Assembly: GCF_001244545.1 (NCBI RefSeq)
Contig: NZ_LN852695.1
Coordinates: 467,232-531,231 of the forward strand
DNA: 64,000 nt
Direction: 5' to 3'
Source: Candidatus Stoquefichus sp. SB1
Lineage (GTDB): Bacteria; Bacillota_I; Bacilli_A; Erysipelotrichales; Coprobacillaceae
Shown here: positions 56,271 to 64,000 of the stretch, piece by piece
Layout of the letters: the number at the start of each line of letters is the position of its first letter
How positions within the stretch are numbered: position 1 is the first letter of the stretch
The notes under the pieces: generated by a model
What the model saw: only the letters and a program-made list of their open reading frames with translations
Told to the model about the DNA's origin: nothing
Database searches by the model: none
Made by a program: the position numbers and the translations under genes

Positions 56271-57301
56271 TTAAAGCAGGAATCATTGGGGTGAGTGGTT
56301 ATGCTGGTGTGGAACTTTTAAGATTATTATTAAATCATGATGAGGTAGAAATTGTTGCGATTGGTGCCAGAAGTTATATTGGAAAGCCAATTTCTGATTT
56401 ATATCCTTCATTTTATGGAATATGTGATATGTTATGTGAATCTGATGAAGATGTTTTAAAGAAAGCTGATATGATTTTTGCATCATTACCACATGGATTA
56501 AGTGAAAAGTATGCTAAGTATTGTGATGAAAATCATAAAAAATTTATTGATTTAGGGGCAGACTTTAGATTAGATGAAGAAAAAGATTATCAACAATGGT
56601 ATAACTTAGATTATCATGAACCAGCACTTCATCAAAAACAAGTTTATGGTTTAAGTGAAGTCAATCGTGAACAGATTAAACAAGCATCACTAATCGGAAA
56701 TCCAGGATGTTATCCAACATCTATTACTTTAGGATTATATCCGTTATTAAAAAATCATTTTCATAAAAATAATGATTTGATTATTGATAGTAAATCAGGA
56801 ACAACAGGAGCGGGTAAAAGTTTAACTGAAGATACCCATTTTCCAAGATGCAATGAATCATTTCATCCTTATAAACTAGCAACCCATCGTCATACACCAG
56901 AAATTGAACAAGAATTATCTAAGATGGCTTGCCAAGATATCCATGTGACATTTATACCACATTTATTACCTGTTAATCGTGGGATTGTTTCTACAATTGT
57001 TGTTCCATTAAAAGAAGAAGTTACTTTTGATATGGTTGTTCAAAAATATCATGATGTTTATGATGATGAATATTTTGTGAGAGTCTTACCTGTTGGTAAA
57101 ACTGCTGATTTGAAATTTGTAAAATATTCTAATTATTGTGATATATCTTTACATTATGATCAAAGAAAACATCAGGTTATTGTTGTTTCTACTATTGATA
57201 ATATGGTCAAAGGTGCAGCTGGACAAGCTATTCAGAATATGAATATTATGTATGGTCTAGAAGAAACGAAAGGATTAAAGATGGTTCCACCATCTTTCTA
57301 A
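56267..57301 (+). CDS. argC: N-acetyl-gamma-glutamyl-phosphate reductase
   Basis: 344 aa. NADPH-dependent reduction of N-acetylglutamyl phosphate. The N-terminal GVSGYAGVELLRLL binds NADP; the catalytic Cys is Cys148 in GNPGCYPTS. SGTTGAGKSL and HRHTPEI are conserved. Third gene of the operon. Confidence 0.96.
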   Translation: MIKAGIIGVSGYAGVELLRLLLNHDEVEIVAIGARSYIGKPISDLYPSFYGICDMLCESDEDVLKKADMIFASLPHGLSEKYAKYCDENHKKFIDLGADFRLDEEKDYQQWYNLDYHEPALHQKQVYGLSEVNREQIKQASLIGNPGCYPTSITLGLYPLLKNHFHKNNDLIIDSKSGTTGAGKSLTEDTHFPRCNESFHPYKLATHRHTPEIEQELSKMACQDIHVTFIPHLLPVNRGIVSTIVVPLKEEVTFDMVVQKYHDVYDDEYFVRVLPVGKTADLKFVKYSNYCDISLHYDQRKHQVIVVSTIDNMVKGAAGQAIQNMNIMYGLEETKGLKMVPPSF

Positions 57302-57312
57302 GGGGAAAGAAT

Positions 57313-58527
57313 ATGAAAGAAATAACTGGTGGTGTATGTGCTCCCTTAGGCTTTAAGGCGACAGGCATACATTGTGGTATTAGAAAGAATAAATCAAAAA
57401 AAGATTTGGCATTGATTGTTAGTGATGTAATGTGTCATGCGGCAAGTACTTATACTTTAAATAAAGTCAAAGGAGCACCGATTGCGGTTACGAAACAGCA
57501 TCTATTAAATGGTGAAGCAAAAGCAATCATATGTAATAGTGGGAATGCCAATACATGTAATCCTAATGGGGAAGAGATTGCTAATGAAGTTTGTGCAATA
57601 TGTGCAAAAGCACTTGATATGAATGAAAATGATATTATAGTAGCATCTACAGGTGTCATTGGACAACCTCTTGATATTCAACCATTCCAGTTGCATATGG
57701 ATGAGCTAGTGGCTGCTTTAAATACGAATGGAAGCAGCGATGCCTGTGAAGGAATAATGACAACTGATACAGTGAAAAAAGAGTATGCTGTTGAATTTGA
57801 ATTAGATGGGAAAACATGTCATATTGGTGCCATTGCTAAAGGTAGTGGAATGATTCATCCAAATATGGCAACAATGTTAGCATTTGTTACAACGGATGTT
57901 GCTATTTCTAAAGAAATGCTTAATGAAGTGATTCATGAAGTTGTTGATGACACATTTAATATGGTAAGTGTAGATGGTGATACATCAACCAATGATATGT
58001 TAAGTGTTATGGCGAATGGATTGGCTTGTAATAATCAAATTATTGATAAAGATGAATCTTATGAAATATTCAAAGAAGCATTAATGTATATTTGTACATG
58101 TTTATCTAAAGGTATAGCCAAAGATGGTGAAGGAGCAACGAAATTGTTAACTTGTCATGTTCATCAGGCTTGTAGCATCAAAGATGCAAAGATTGTAGCT
58201 AAATCAGTGATTACAAGTTCTTTATTCAAAGCGGCTATGTTTGGAAAAGATGCAAATTGGGGACGTATCTTATGTGCTATTGGGTACTGTGGTGCTGATT
58301 ATGATGTAGATAAAATTGCAGTTGCATTAAAAAGCCAGGCTGGAAGCATTTGTGTTTGCCAAAATGGTAGAGGATATCCTTTTGATGAAGATGAAGCATT
58401 AAAGATATTGAGTGAGGATGAAATCGAAATTATCATTGATTTAAATGATGGAACTTATCAAGCAACAGCATGGGGCTGTGACTTAACATATGATTATGTT
58501 AAGATCAATGGAGATTATAGAACTTAG
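57313..58527 (+). CDS. argJ: Bifunctional ornithine acetyltransferase / N-acetylglutamate synthase
   Basis: 404 aa. It recycles the acetyl group from acetylornithine to glutamate. It self-cleaves before Thr187 in KGSGMIHPNMATML (MA|T), giving alpha and beta chains. Because ArgJ makes N-acetylglutamate, no argA is required. AGGGGAAAG precedes the ATG. Confidence 0.96.
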   Translation: MKEITGGVCAPLGFKATGIHCGIRKNKSKKDLALIVSDVMCHAASTYTLNKVKGAPIAVTKQHLLNGEAKAIICNSGNANTCNPNGEEIANEVCAICAKALDMNENDIIVASTGVIGQPLDIQPFQLHMDELVAALNTNGSSDACEGIMTTDTVKKEYAVEFELDGKTCHIGAIAKGSGMIHPNMATMLAFVTTDVAISKEMLNEVIHEVVDDTFNMVSVDGDTSTNDMLSVMANGLACNNQIIDKDESYEIFKEALMYICTCLSKGIAKDGEGATKLLTCHVHQACSIKDAKIVAKSVITSSLFKAAMFGKDANWGRILCAIGYCGADYDVDKIAVALKSQAGSICVCQNGRGYPFDEDEALKILSEDEIEIIIDLNDGTYQATAWGCDLTYDYVKINGDYRT

Positions 58528-58539
58528 AGGGGTTTATAT

Positions 58540-59400
58540 ATGGATAAAAATTCAATTGTAAAGGCTGAGATTTTATCTCAGGCTTTACCTTATATTCAAA
58601 AATATAATAATAAAATTGTTGTGATTAAATATGGCGGAAATGCAATGATTAATGACAAATTAAAGATGAATGTTATAGAGGATGTTGTTTTATTATCTGA
58701 AATTGGTGTAAAAGTCATTCTTGTTCATGGTGGTGGTCCGGAAATTAATGGAACACTCAAGAAAATGAATAAAGAATCACAATTTATCAATGGTTTAAGA
58801 TATACAGATGATGAAACAATCGATGTAGTCCAAATGGTGTTGGCTGGAAAAACCAATAAAGATCTTGTGAAACTGATTATGCAAAAGGGTGGTAATGCAG
58901 TTGGAATTAGTGGTATTGATAATCAACTGATTGTTGCTAAAAAACATGAGTGTGAAGATGATTTAGGATATGTAGGGGATGTTGATAAGATTAATCCTCA
59001 TATCATTTTTGATTTACTAGATAAAGGCTATATTCCAGTCATTGCAAGTGTTGGAACAGATGAAGAAGGTCATACCTATAATATTAATGCAGATACTGCA
59101 GCAGCAGAGATTGCTGGAGCACTTGGAGCAGAGAATATGATTCTTGTCAGTGATATACCTGGTTTATTAGCAGATAAAGATGATGAGAGTTCATTGATTC
59201 CATTTGTTCATGTCTATGAAGTGAATAGTTTAATTGATAAAGGAATTATTAGTGGTGGGATGATTCCTAAAGTTGATTGTTGTGTGAGAGCTATTCGTCA
59301 AAAAGTTAAGAAAGCATTTATTATTGATGGGAGAATTCCTCATTCAATATTAATTGAAATGCTTTCTAAGGATGGTATTGGCACAATGTTCAAAAGATAA
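58540..59400 (+). CDS. argB: N-acetylglutamate kinase
   Basis: 286 aa amino-acid kinase. KYGGNAM and VHGGGPEI bind ATP and substrate; the C-terminal GGMIPKVDCC is conserved. In other bacteria it is inhibited by arginine; the hexamer-forming N-terminal helix (VKAEILSQALPYIQKY) is present, so feedback inhibition is likely here. Confidence 0.96.
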   Translation: MDKNSIVKAEILSQALPYIQKYNNKIVVIKYGGNAMINDKLKMNVIEDVVLLSEIGVKVILVHGGGPEINGTLKKMNKESQFINGLRYTDDETIDVVQMVLAGKTNKDLVKLIMQKGGNAVGISGIDNQLIVAKKHECEDDLGYVGDVDKINPHIIFDLLDKGYIPVIASVGTDEEGHTYNINADTAAAEIAGALGAENMILVSDIPGLLADKDDESSLIPFVHVYEVNSLIDKGIISGGMIPKVDCCVRAIRQKVKKAFIIDGRIPHSILIEMLSKDGIGTMFKR

Positions 59401-59412
59401 GGAGAGCAATAT

Positions 59413-60414
59413 ATGGTTAATTTAAAGAATAGAAGTTTTTTAACACTTAAAGATTATTCTCAGGAAGAAATAAGATATTTATTAGATTTAGCACATCAAT
59501 TAAAGAAAGCAAAAAAAGCTGGAAGAATTGGAAAAACATTAGAAGGAAAAAACATTGTTTTGTTATTTGAAAAAACATCTACGCGTACACGTTGTGCTTT
59601 TGAAGTGGCAGCATTAGACGAAGGTGGACATGTGACTTTTTTAAGCAATTCACAAATGGGTAAGAAAGAATCTATTGAAGATACTGCCAAAGTATTAGGA
59701 AGAATGTATGATGGTATTGAATTTAGAGGATTTAAGCAAGAAACAGTTGAAGATTTAATGAAATATTCAGGTGTTCCCGTTTGGAATGGTTTAACTGATG
59801 TTGATCATCCTACACAAACATTAGCTGATTTTATGACTATTGAAGAACATTTAGATAAGCCACTAAATCAAGTAAAATTTGTATTTACAGGTGATATTAG
59901 AAACAATGTTTGTTATGGTTTAATGTATGGTGCTGCAAAGATGGGAATGCATTTTGTTTGTTTAGGACCAAAAGAATTACAAATTGATCCAGAGGTTTTA
60001 GCTTATTGTCAAAAAGAAGCAGAAAAATCAGGTGGTAAACTTGAAGTTTTAGATAATGTTGATAAAGCAGTTCAAGATGCTGATGTCATCTATACGGATA
60101 TCTGGGTAAGTATGGGAGAAGATGAAAGTTTATATAAACCTAGAGTAGAAATGTTATCTCCTTATAAAGTTACAAAAGCAATGATGAATAAAACAGGTAA
60201 AGAGTCTACTTTATTTATGCATTGTTTACCTTCATATCATGATTTTGAAACAGAAGTTGCATTATCAAAATCTCAACAAGGAATTGATATTAGAGAAGTT
60301 GAAGATGAAGTCTTTAGATCAGAACAATCAGTTGTTTTTGATGAAGCTGAAAATAGAATGCATACAATAAAAGCAGTAATGGTTGCAACTATTGGTGAAA
60401 ATATTGATTTATAA
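59413..60414 (+). CDS. argF: Ornithine carbamoyltransferase
   Basis: 333 aa. The carbamoyl-phosphate site is [13 protein letters not shown]; the ornithine side has MHCLPSYHD, and HPTQTLAD is present. Length and motifs fit the anabolic enzyme. It ends the operon. The acetylornithine aminotransferase gene (argD) is not in this window. Confidence 0.95.
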   Translation: MVNLKNRSFLTLKDYSQEEIRYLLDLAHQLKKAKKAGRIGKTLEGKNIVLLFEKTSTRTRCAFEVAALDEGGHVTFLSNSQMGKKESIEDTAKVLGRMYDGIEFRGFKQETVEDLMKYSGVPVWNGLTDVDHPTQTLADFMTIEEHLDKPLNQVKFVFTGDIRNNVCYGLMYGAAKMGMHFVCLGPKELQIDPEVLAYCQKEAEKSGGKLEVLDNVDKAVQDADVIYTDIWVSMGEDESLYKPRVEMLSPYKVTKAMMNKTGKESTLFMHCLPSYHDFETEVALSKSQQGIDIREVEDEVFRSEQSVVFDEAENRMHTIKAVMVATIGENIDL

Positions 60415-60423
60415 GTAAACTTT

Positions 60424-60450
60424 AAAACAGGATTCTCCTGTTTTTTCTTT
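60424..60450 (+). terminator. Terminator of the arginine operon
   Basis: AAAACAGGA pairs with TCCTGTTTT around TTC, and continues into a T-run. Confidence 0.85.
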
Positions 60451-60530
60451 TCAACTTCAATTGATTAAAATCTATTGATATCTTATAATATATGTAAAAG
60501 ATAGAGCTGTTGAAGTCAAGGGAGAAACCA

Positions 60531-61013
60531 ATGAAAAAAGAAAAATTAGTTTTAAAATGTTCACAAGAAGAATTTTATAATGCAGTCATTCAAGATTTTA
60601 AAAATCAGTATACCAGTATTAAAGAAAAAGAATTAGCAGATGAAAAAATAGTTCCAGGTTTTTCATTTACAAAAAAATTACCTATGAAAAGAAATCAAAC
60701 AAAACTTAATGTTGCTAAATATAGAGTTTTAGAATGTCTTTATCCACAGAAGTTTGTTATGGAATATCTGAGTCAAACATATCATAAAGTGATTTCAGCA
60801 GAGATAAAAGAATATGATAATGAACATGTTGAAGTCTTATTTGGTTCTTTTGATGAAAAATTAAAAGAAGGAATAAAACCAACTCGTCATTTTGGTGAAG
60901 ATGTGATTGTGAGTGCAAAGTTAAAAACAAAAATGAGTATGAAGTCTATGTTAAAGAATTATAGAAAAATACAAGCTGAAGAAGATAACAAAAACGATAT
61001 AAATGAGGGTTAG
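60531..61013 (+). CDS. Unknown protein, DUF3284-like
   Basis: 160 aa from ATG 60531, with GGGAGA upstream; an in-frame TTG at 60510 has no site. Soluble, Lys/Glu rich. The layout (LVLKCSQEEFYNAVIQ, then VPGFSFTKKLPM and VMEYLSQTYHKVISAEI) resembles small SRPBCC-fold DUF3284 proteins often found near PTS genes, but I cannot confirm this. Confidence 0.5.
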   Translation: MKKEKLVLKCSQEEFYNAVIQDFKNQYTSIKEKELADEKIVPGFSFTKKLPMKRNQTKLNVAKYRVLECLYPQKFVMEYLSQTYHKVISAEIKEYDNEHVEVLFGSFDEKLKEGIKPTRHFGEDVIVSAKLKTKMSMKSMLKNYRKIQAEEDNKNDINEG

Positions 61014-61041
61014 ACCTCATTTTTTCGTTAAAAACAGTATA

Positions 61042-61056
61042 TCTACGTAACGTAGA
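61042..61056. promoter_or_regulatory. Palindromic operator upstream of the HTH-membrane protein
   Basis: TCTACGT-A-ACGTAGA, a perfect 7-1-7 palindrome 74 bases before the start codon. Its symmetry and position suit an Xre-type dimer, probably the gene's own product. Confidence 0.55.
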
Positions 61057-61129
61057 AACAATCAACGAGATGTATGTTGTCTTATCAAAGGCAATTTGTA
61101 TAATAACAGTGAAGTAGGAGGAAAAGCGT

Positions 61130-63190
61130 ATGGATAGTGTGAAAATAGGTAAATATATAGCCTATAAGAGAAAACAAAAGGGTATGACACAACAAGAGTT
61201 AGCAGATATCCTTATGATTACAAATAAAGCCATTTCTAAATGGGAAACTGGTGTAGGAGTTCCTGATATTTCAATATTAAAAGATCTTGCGAAGGCATTA
61301 AATGTTACAGTGGATGAATTGTTGGAAGGTGAGGATAATCAGGAACTATCATTGAAAGAAGAAAAACAATATCAAATGTTTCATATTGATAAATCATTAT
61401 ATAAACAATTTATTTATTATCTTTATTATCAAAAGAGAATTCTTGTAATGATAGATATTGTTTTTGGAAGTCTTTTGTTGACAGGTGGTTTTGCAGTTTA
61501 TTCAATGCATCGTTATATTGGAAATCATATGGATATATTAGGATTTGTATTATCTGGTATAGGGCTTATTATTCTTTTATTACCATTCATTTTTATAAAA
61601 ATACAATGTGCATTATTTCATGACATTGATGCCAGATATGTTTATGATCGATACGGTATCTTATATACAGGCAATCATGAAGAAAGTAAATATTTTTATC
61701 AAGATATTTATCAAGTGATTTTGGGAGATTCTTTTGCTGTTTTAAGGGTCGGAAAACAAAAACTTTTTATAGATATGAAAGACTATTTATTGATACAAGA
61801 TTATATACAATGTACTAAGCAGCAAATCGTTTCTAAACATGAAAGATATAAATGGTGGATAGTCCTTGTGATGATTGTTGCTATTGTACAATTGGGGTGT
61901 TTAGAATTAGGATATCAAGAGGTTTTAAAAAGAATTGGTTTTGAATATATTTTTGATGCATTAGAAGTGACATTTGTGATGTCTATGATTGTATTAACAA
62001 TATTAATAGTGCTTATTTGTAAAATAAAATTAAATAGAAAAAATATTATGATCTCATTTATCTCAGGACTAATCCTTATCATAGGTACATTCATAATTGG
62101 AAATACATTCACAAATTATCAAACCATATATTCATTGTCCCCTCGTTTTACATCACAGTTAGTTTTAAAACAAAATAAAGAAACCGGAAAACTACAAGAT
62201 TATCATTATACATTTTTATGCTTTGGAAAAAAATCAAATGAAATGTCAGCAAATAAAGATTTAGATATTGATACTAAGTGGCTGACAGGTGATTGTAATC
62301 TTGTGACTTATCGTGATAATGATGGACAGGAAAAAACATATGTTGCGACTTATGGTGAAAGAGGGAATGGAATTTCTTATTACAATGTTATTGGAAGTAT
62401 GTATGGCAATTGGCAAACATTTAATCGAGGAGATAAAAACTATACAATTGATGTAGAAAATGGTTCAATCATAATTCATGATCAAGAACAAGAAATTGTT
62501 TTTGCACCACAGGAAATTGAACAAAATGGAACCATTGCGATTACTTTATATAAAGGTTCAAAAGCTCAATATGTCATTGTCCTCAATGAAGATTGCACAC
62601 TTGATGAAAATTATCTGATTCAAAAAAATGGACATATTACAATTGTTTCTTTAGATGATAAAACACCTGTAGAATTATTTTGTACAACATATAAAGAAGA
62701 TTCCCAAGTACAAGCAAATATAGATAATGAAATGCGAGAAGAAGCAGTTCGTCTTGTAGAAAAGATGCAGCAAATCATTCAAGAAGATCCAACTTTAGAA
62801 AACTTTGAATCAACACAATCTATTTTTAAATTTAAAACAACATCTCAAGATTACTTTGAAATTGCAAAAGATGCATACATAACAGAACAAAATTTATACA
62901 ATGATGGAAGTTTTAAAGAAGATGGTCAAATTCAAAAAATAACAGTAACGGCAGGAAGTATACAAGATTTCTTTGTTGGATTAGATGTCAGTATATACAT
63001 AGAAAATGTTTCAACTGGAGAATCTGAAACATCAGGATTAATCCCAGATTATCGAATCATGAAAGCAGATGGTGCTTATTTAGCGGCTAGAATTAGTTAT
63101 CGTGTTCCAGGTAACGTTGGATTGGCATCGCTATCGACACCTTTGGTGAAGGATGTCTCTCAAGACAAAGATTATCATTATAAAAAGTAA
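61130..63190 (+). CDS. HTH-XRE domain fused to a membrane protein with an exported domain
   Basis: 686 aa. Residues about 5-62 are an Xre HTH (MTQQELADILMITNKAISKWE). Membrane helices lie at about 100-120, 130-155, 240-260, 285-305 and 310-330. A large soluble region (about 345-686) is probably outside the cell; it contains GERGNGISYYNVIGSM and a C-terminal beta-rich part. This makes a one-component membrane-bound regulator: the outside domain could sense a ligand and the HTH bind DNA. AGGAGG precedes the ATG. I do not recognise the outside domain. Confidence 0.7.
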   Translation: MDSVKIGKYIAYKRKQKGMTQQELADILMITNKAISKWETGVGVPDISILKDLAKALNVTVDELLEGEDNQELSLKEEKQYQMFHIDKSLYKQFIYYLYYQKRILVMIDIVFGSLLLTGGFAVYSMHRYIGNHMDILGFVLSGIGLIILLLPFIFIKIQCALFHDIDARYVYDRYGILYTGNHEESKYFYQDIYQVILGDSFAVLRVGKQKLFIDMKDYLLIQDYIQCTKQQIVSKHERYKWWIVLVMIVAIVQLGCLELGYQEVLKRIGFEYIFDALEVTFVMSMIVLTILIVLICKIKLNRKNIMISFISGLILIIGTFIIGNTFTNYQTIYSLSPRFTSQLVLKQNKETGKLQDYHYTFLCFGKKSNEMSANKDLDIDTKWLTGDCNLVTYRDNDGQEKTYVATYGERGNGISYYNVIGSMYGNWQTFNRGDKNYTIDVENGSIIIHDQEQEIVFAPQEIEQNGTIAITLYKGSKAQYVIVLNEDCTLDENYLIQKNGHITIVSLDDKTPVELFCTTYKEDSQVQANIDNEMREEAVRLVEKMQQIIQEDPTLENFESTQSIFKFKTTSQDYFEIAKDAYITEQNLYNDGSFKEDGQIQKITVTAGSIQDFFVGLDVSIYIENVSTGESETSGLIPDYRIMKADGAYLAARISYRVPGNVGLASLSTPLVKDVSQDKDYHYKK

Positions 63191-63628
63191 AAAAGGAAAT
63201 TATTTTCAATAATTCCACCTAACTTATAGTCAATTAAGATTGTTTCTTGCCTTCTGTTTAAAACTATATCTCATTTTCTCCTATCTATCAGATAACACAT
63301 TGTCTGTAAGCATGATGAGAATCTGTTTTATAGTTCTTTTTTTGCTTCAATAACCAATCCATTTCATTCACTATGACCATGTACTCTTTCTTTGATACTC
63401 ATTATTGAATTATTTAAACAATTCTTCATAATACAATCTGCTATTTTCCTTATTTTCAATACATCCTTTCTTATCATAGAAACTATGTAACTTTTTGTAA
63501 TCATAAAGTTCATGCGTATATTGTTTCTATCCCTGTTGCTTAGTGTCAGAATTGTGAATATTTTTACGCCATATTCCCAAATGTTTTTATTTCATGCAAT
63601 TGTTAGTATTCAAATTATCAAAGTGTCT
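63191..63628. other. Noncoding stretch of about 440 bases
   Basis: No gene I can support. A broken minus-strand reading around 63330-63420 (MSIKERVHGHSE, stop, NGLVIEAKKEL) may be a decayed ORF. A 63-aa plus-strand ORF (63512-63703) overlaps the terminator and has no ribosome site. Confidence 0.4.
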
Positions 63629-63663
63629 AAAAAAACATTCCTGCTTTATAGCGGGAATGTTTT
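63628..63663 (-). terminator. Terminator of the minus-strand SIS gene
   Basis: On the minus strand AAAACATTCCCGC pairs with GCAGGAATGTTTT (one G-T) and is followed by TTTTT. It starts about 6 bases beyond the stop of the SIS-domain gene. Confidence 0.75.
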
Positions 63664-63668
63664 GACTT

Positions 63669-64000
63669 CTATACATAATCTTGTACTGTTGTTTTGCTTT
63701 TGACTGCTTGTGAGAAATCTGTATAGATGCGATGAGTTAAATCAATACCTTTAGATTTAGAAACATACCAAGCAAAGATTTGAAAAGGAATGATTAATAA
63801 ATAAGGAGCTTTGTATTCGTCTAAATCAATATCTAAAGCTAATATATGGTTATCAGTGGCTTGAGAGGCTGTTGACACTGTATAGACATGAGTTGAGTGT
63901 TTAGATTCATAGGCTTTTAATAAGTGTAATTTTTCTAAACATGTACTTTTTGCTTCGACAAAGAAGATGCGATGCTCTGGATTGACTTCCAAATATGGTC
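63669..64000 (-). CDS. SIS-domain protein (FrlB/AgaS-like sugar-phosphate isomerase or deglycase), 5' end outside the window
   Basis: The frame is open to base 64000, so about the last 110 residues are seen. IFFVEAKSTCLEKLHLLKAY, then LDIDLDEYKAPYLLIIPFQIFAWYVSKSKGIDLTHRIYTDF is the C-terminal SIS-domain pattern of fructoselysine-6-phosphate deglycase and glucosamine-phosphate-type isomerases (Pro-rich loop plus LIIPFQ). Which sugar phosphate is bound cannot be told from this part. Confidence 0.75.
   Translation of the reverse strand, partial: PYLEVNPEHRIFFVEAKSTCLEKLHLLKAYESKHSTHVYTVSTASQATDNHILALDIDLDEYKAPYLLIIPFQIFAWYVSKSKGIDLTHRIYTDFSQAVKSKTTVQDYV

Noticed and set aside
63512-63703. 63-aa plus-strand frame
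   Set aside because: Overlaps a terminator and the SIS gene, without a ribosome site.

Overview
The window is AT-rich DNA with strong AGGAGG ribosome sites, tightly packed operons and intrinsic terminators. It looks like a low-GC Bacillota chromosome. The gene content is a LoaP-controlled exopolysaccharide locus, beta-glucoside PTS systems with phospho-beta-glucosidases, PRD regulators, Rpn-type PD-(D/E)XK proteins and a T-box-controlled arginine operon. This suggests a gut Erysipelotrichia (Coprobacillus/Thomasclavelia/Faecalibacillus-like); that placement is inferred, not measured. I saw no rRNA, tRNA, phage module or CRISPR array.

Region 1 (1-14.75 kb) is an accessory polysaccharide locus. 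A partial IS30-type transposase and a tyrosine recombinase precede two overlapping NusG-paralog (LoaP-like) genes. A leader RNA with two hairpins and an intrinsic terminator follows. The operon then encodes an acetyltransferase, an initiating sugar-phosphate transferase, an epimerase, glycosyltransferases, a pyruvyl-transferase-like protein, a Wzy-like polymerase, an Fe-S/F420-beta-like protein and a Wzx-like flippase. The likely logic is that LoaP loads on RNA polymerase at the leader and carries it through the terminator and the very AT-rich operon.

Region 2 (14.75-19.1 kb) holds two divergent Rpn-family genes. The second has an A5/A6 frameshift and a separate downstream copy of its tail, which is split by an IS3-family insertion.

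Region 3 (19.1-30.3 kb) has a PRD regulator, an EIIB-EIIC fusion and a 6-phospho-beta-glucosidase. It continues with thioredoxin and thioredoxin reductase, an OpuB-type osmolyte ABC transporter, and small regulatory and hypothetical genes.

Region 4 (30.5-44.2 kb) is a potassium island. It contains a short KdpD-like kinase with a response regulator, kdpFABC, a full-length KdpD/KdpE pair, and a Trk/Ktr operon. Repeated half-sites sit in front of both transport operons and may mark one regulon.

Region 5 (44.2-53.3 kb) has a lipoprotein hydrolase whose promoter resembles the Region 3 PTS promoter. It is followed by a second phospho-beta-glucosidase, a PRD regulator, separate EIIA/EIIB/EIIC genes, a tyrosine phosphatase and a membrane protein with a folded leader.

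Region 6 (53.3-64 kb) is a T-box-led argGHCJBF operon, an unknown 160-aa protein, an HTH-membrane fusion protein behind a palindromic operator, and the end of a SIS-domain protein running off the window.
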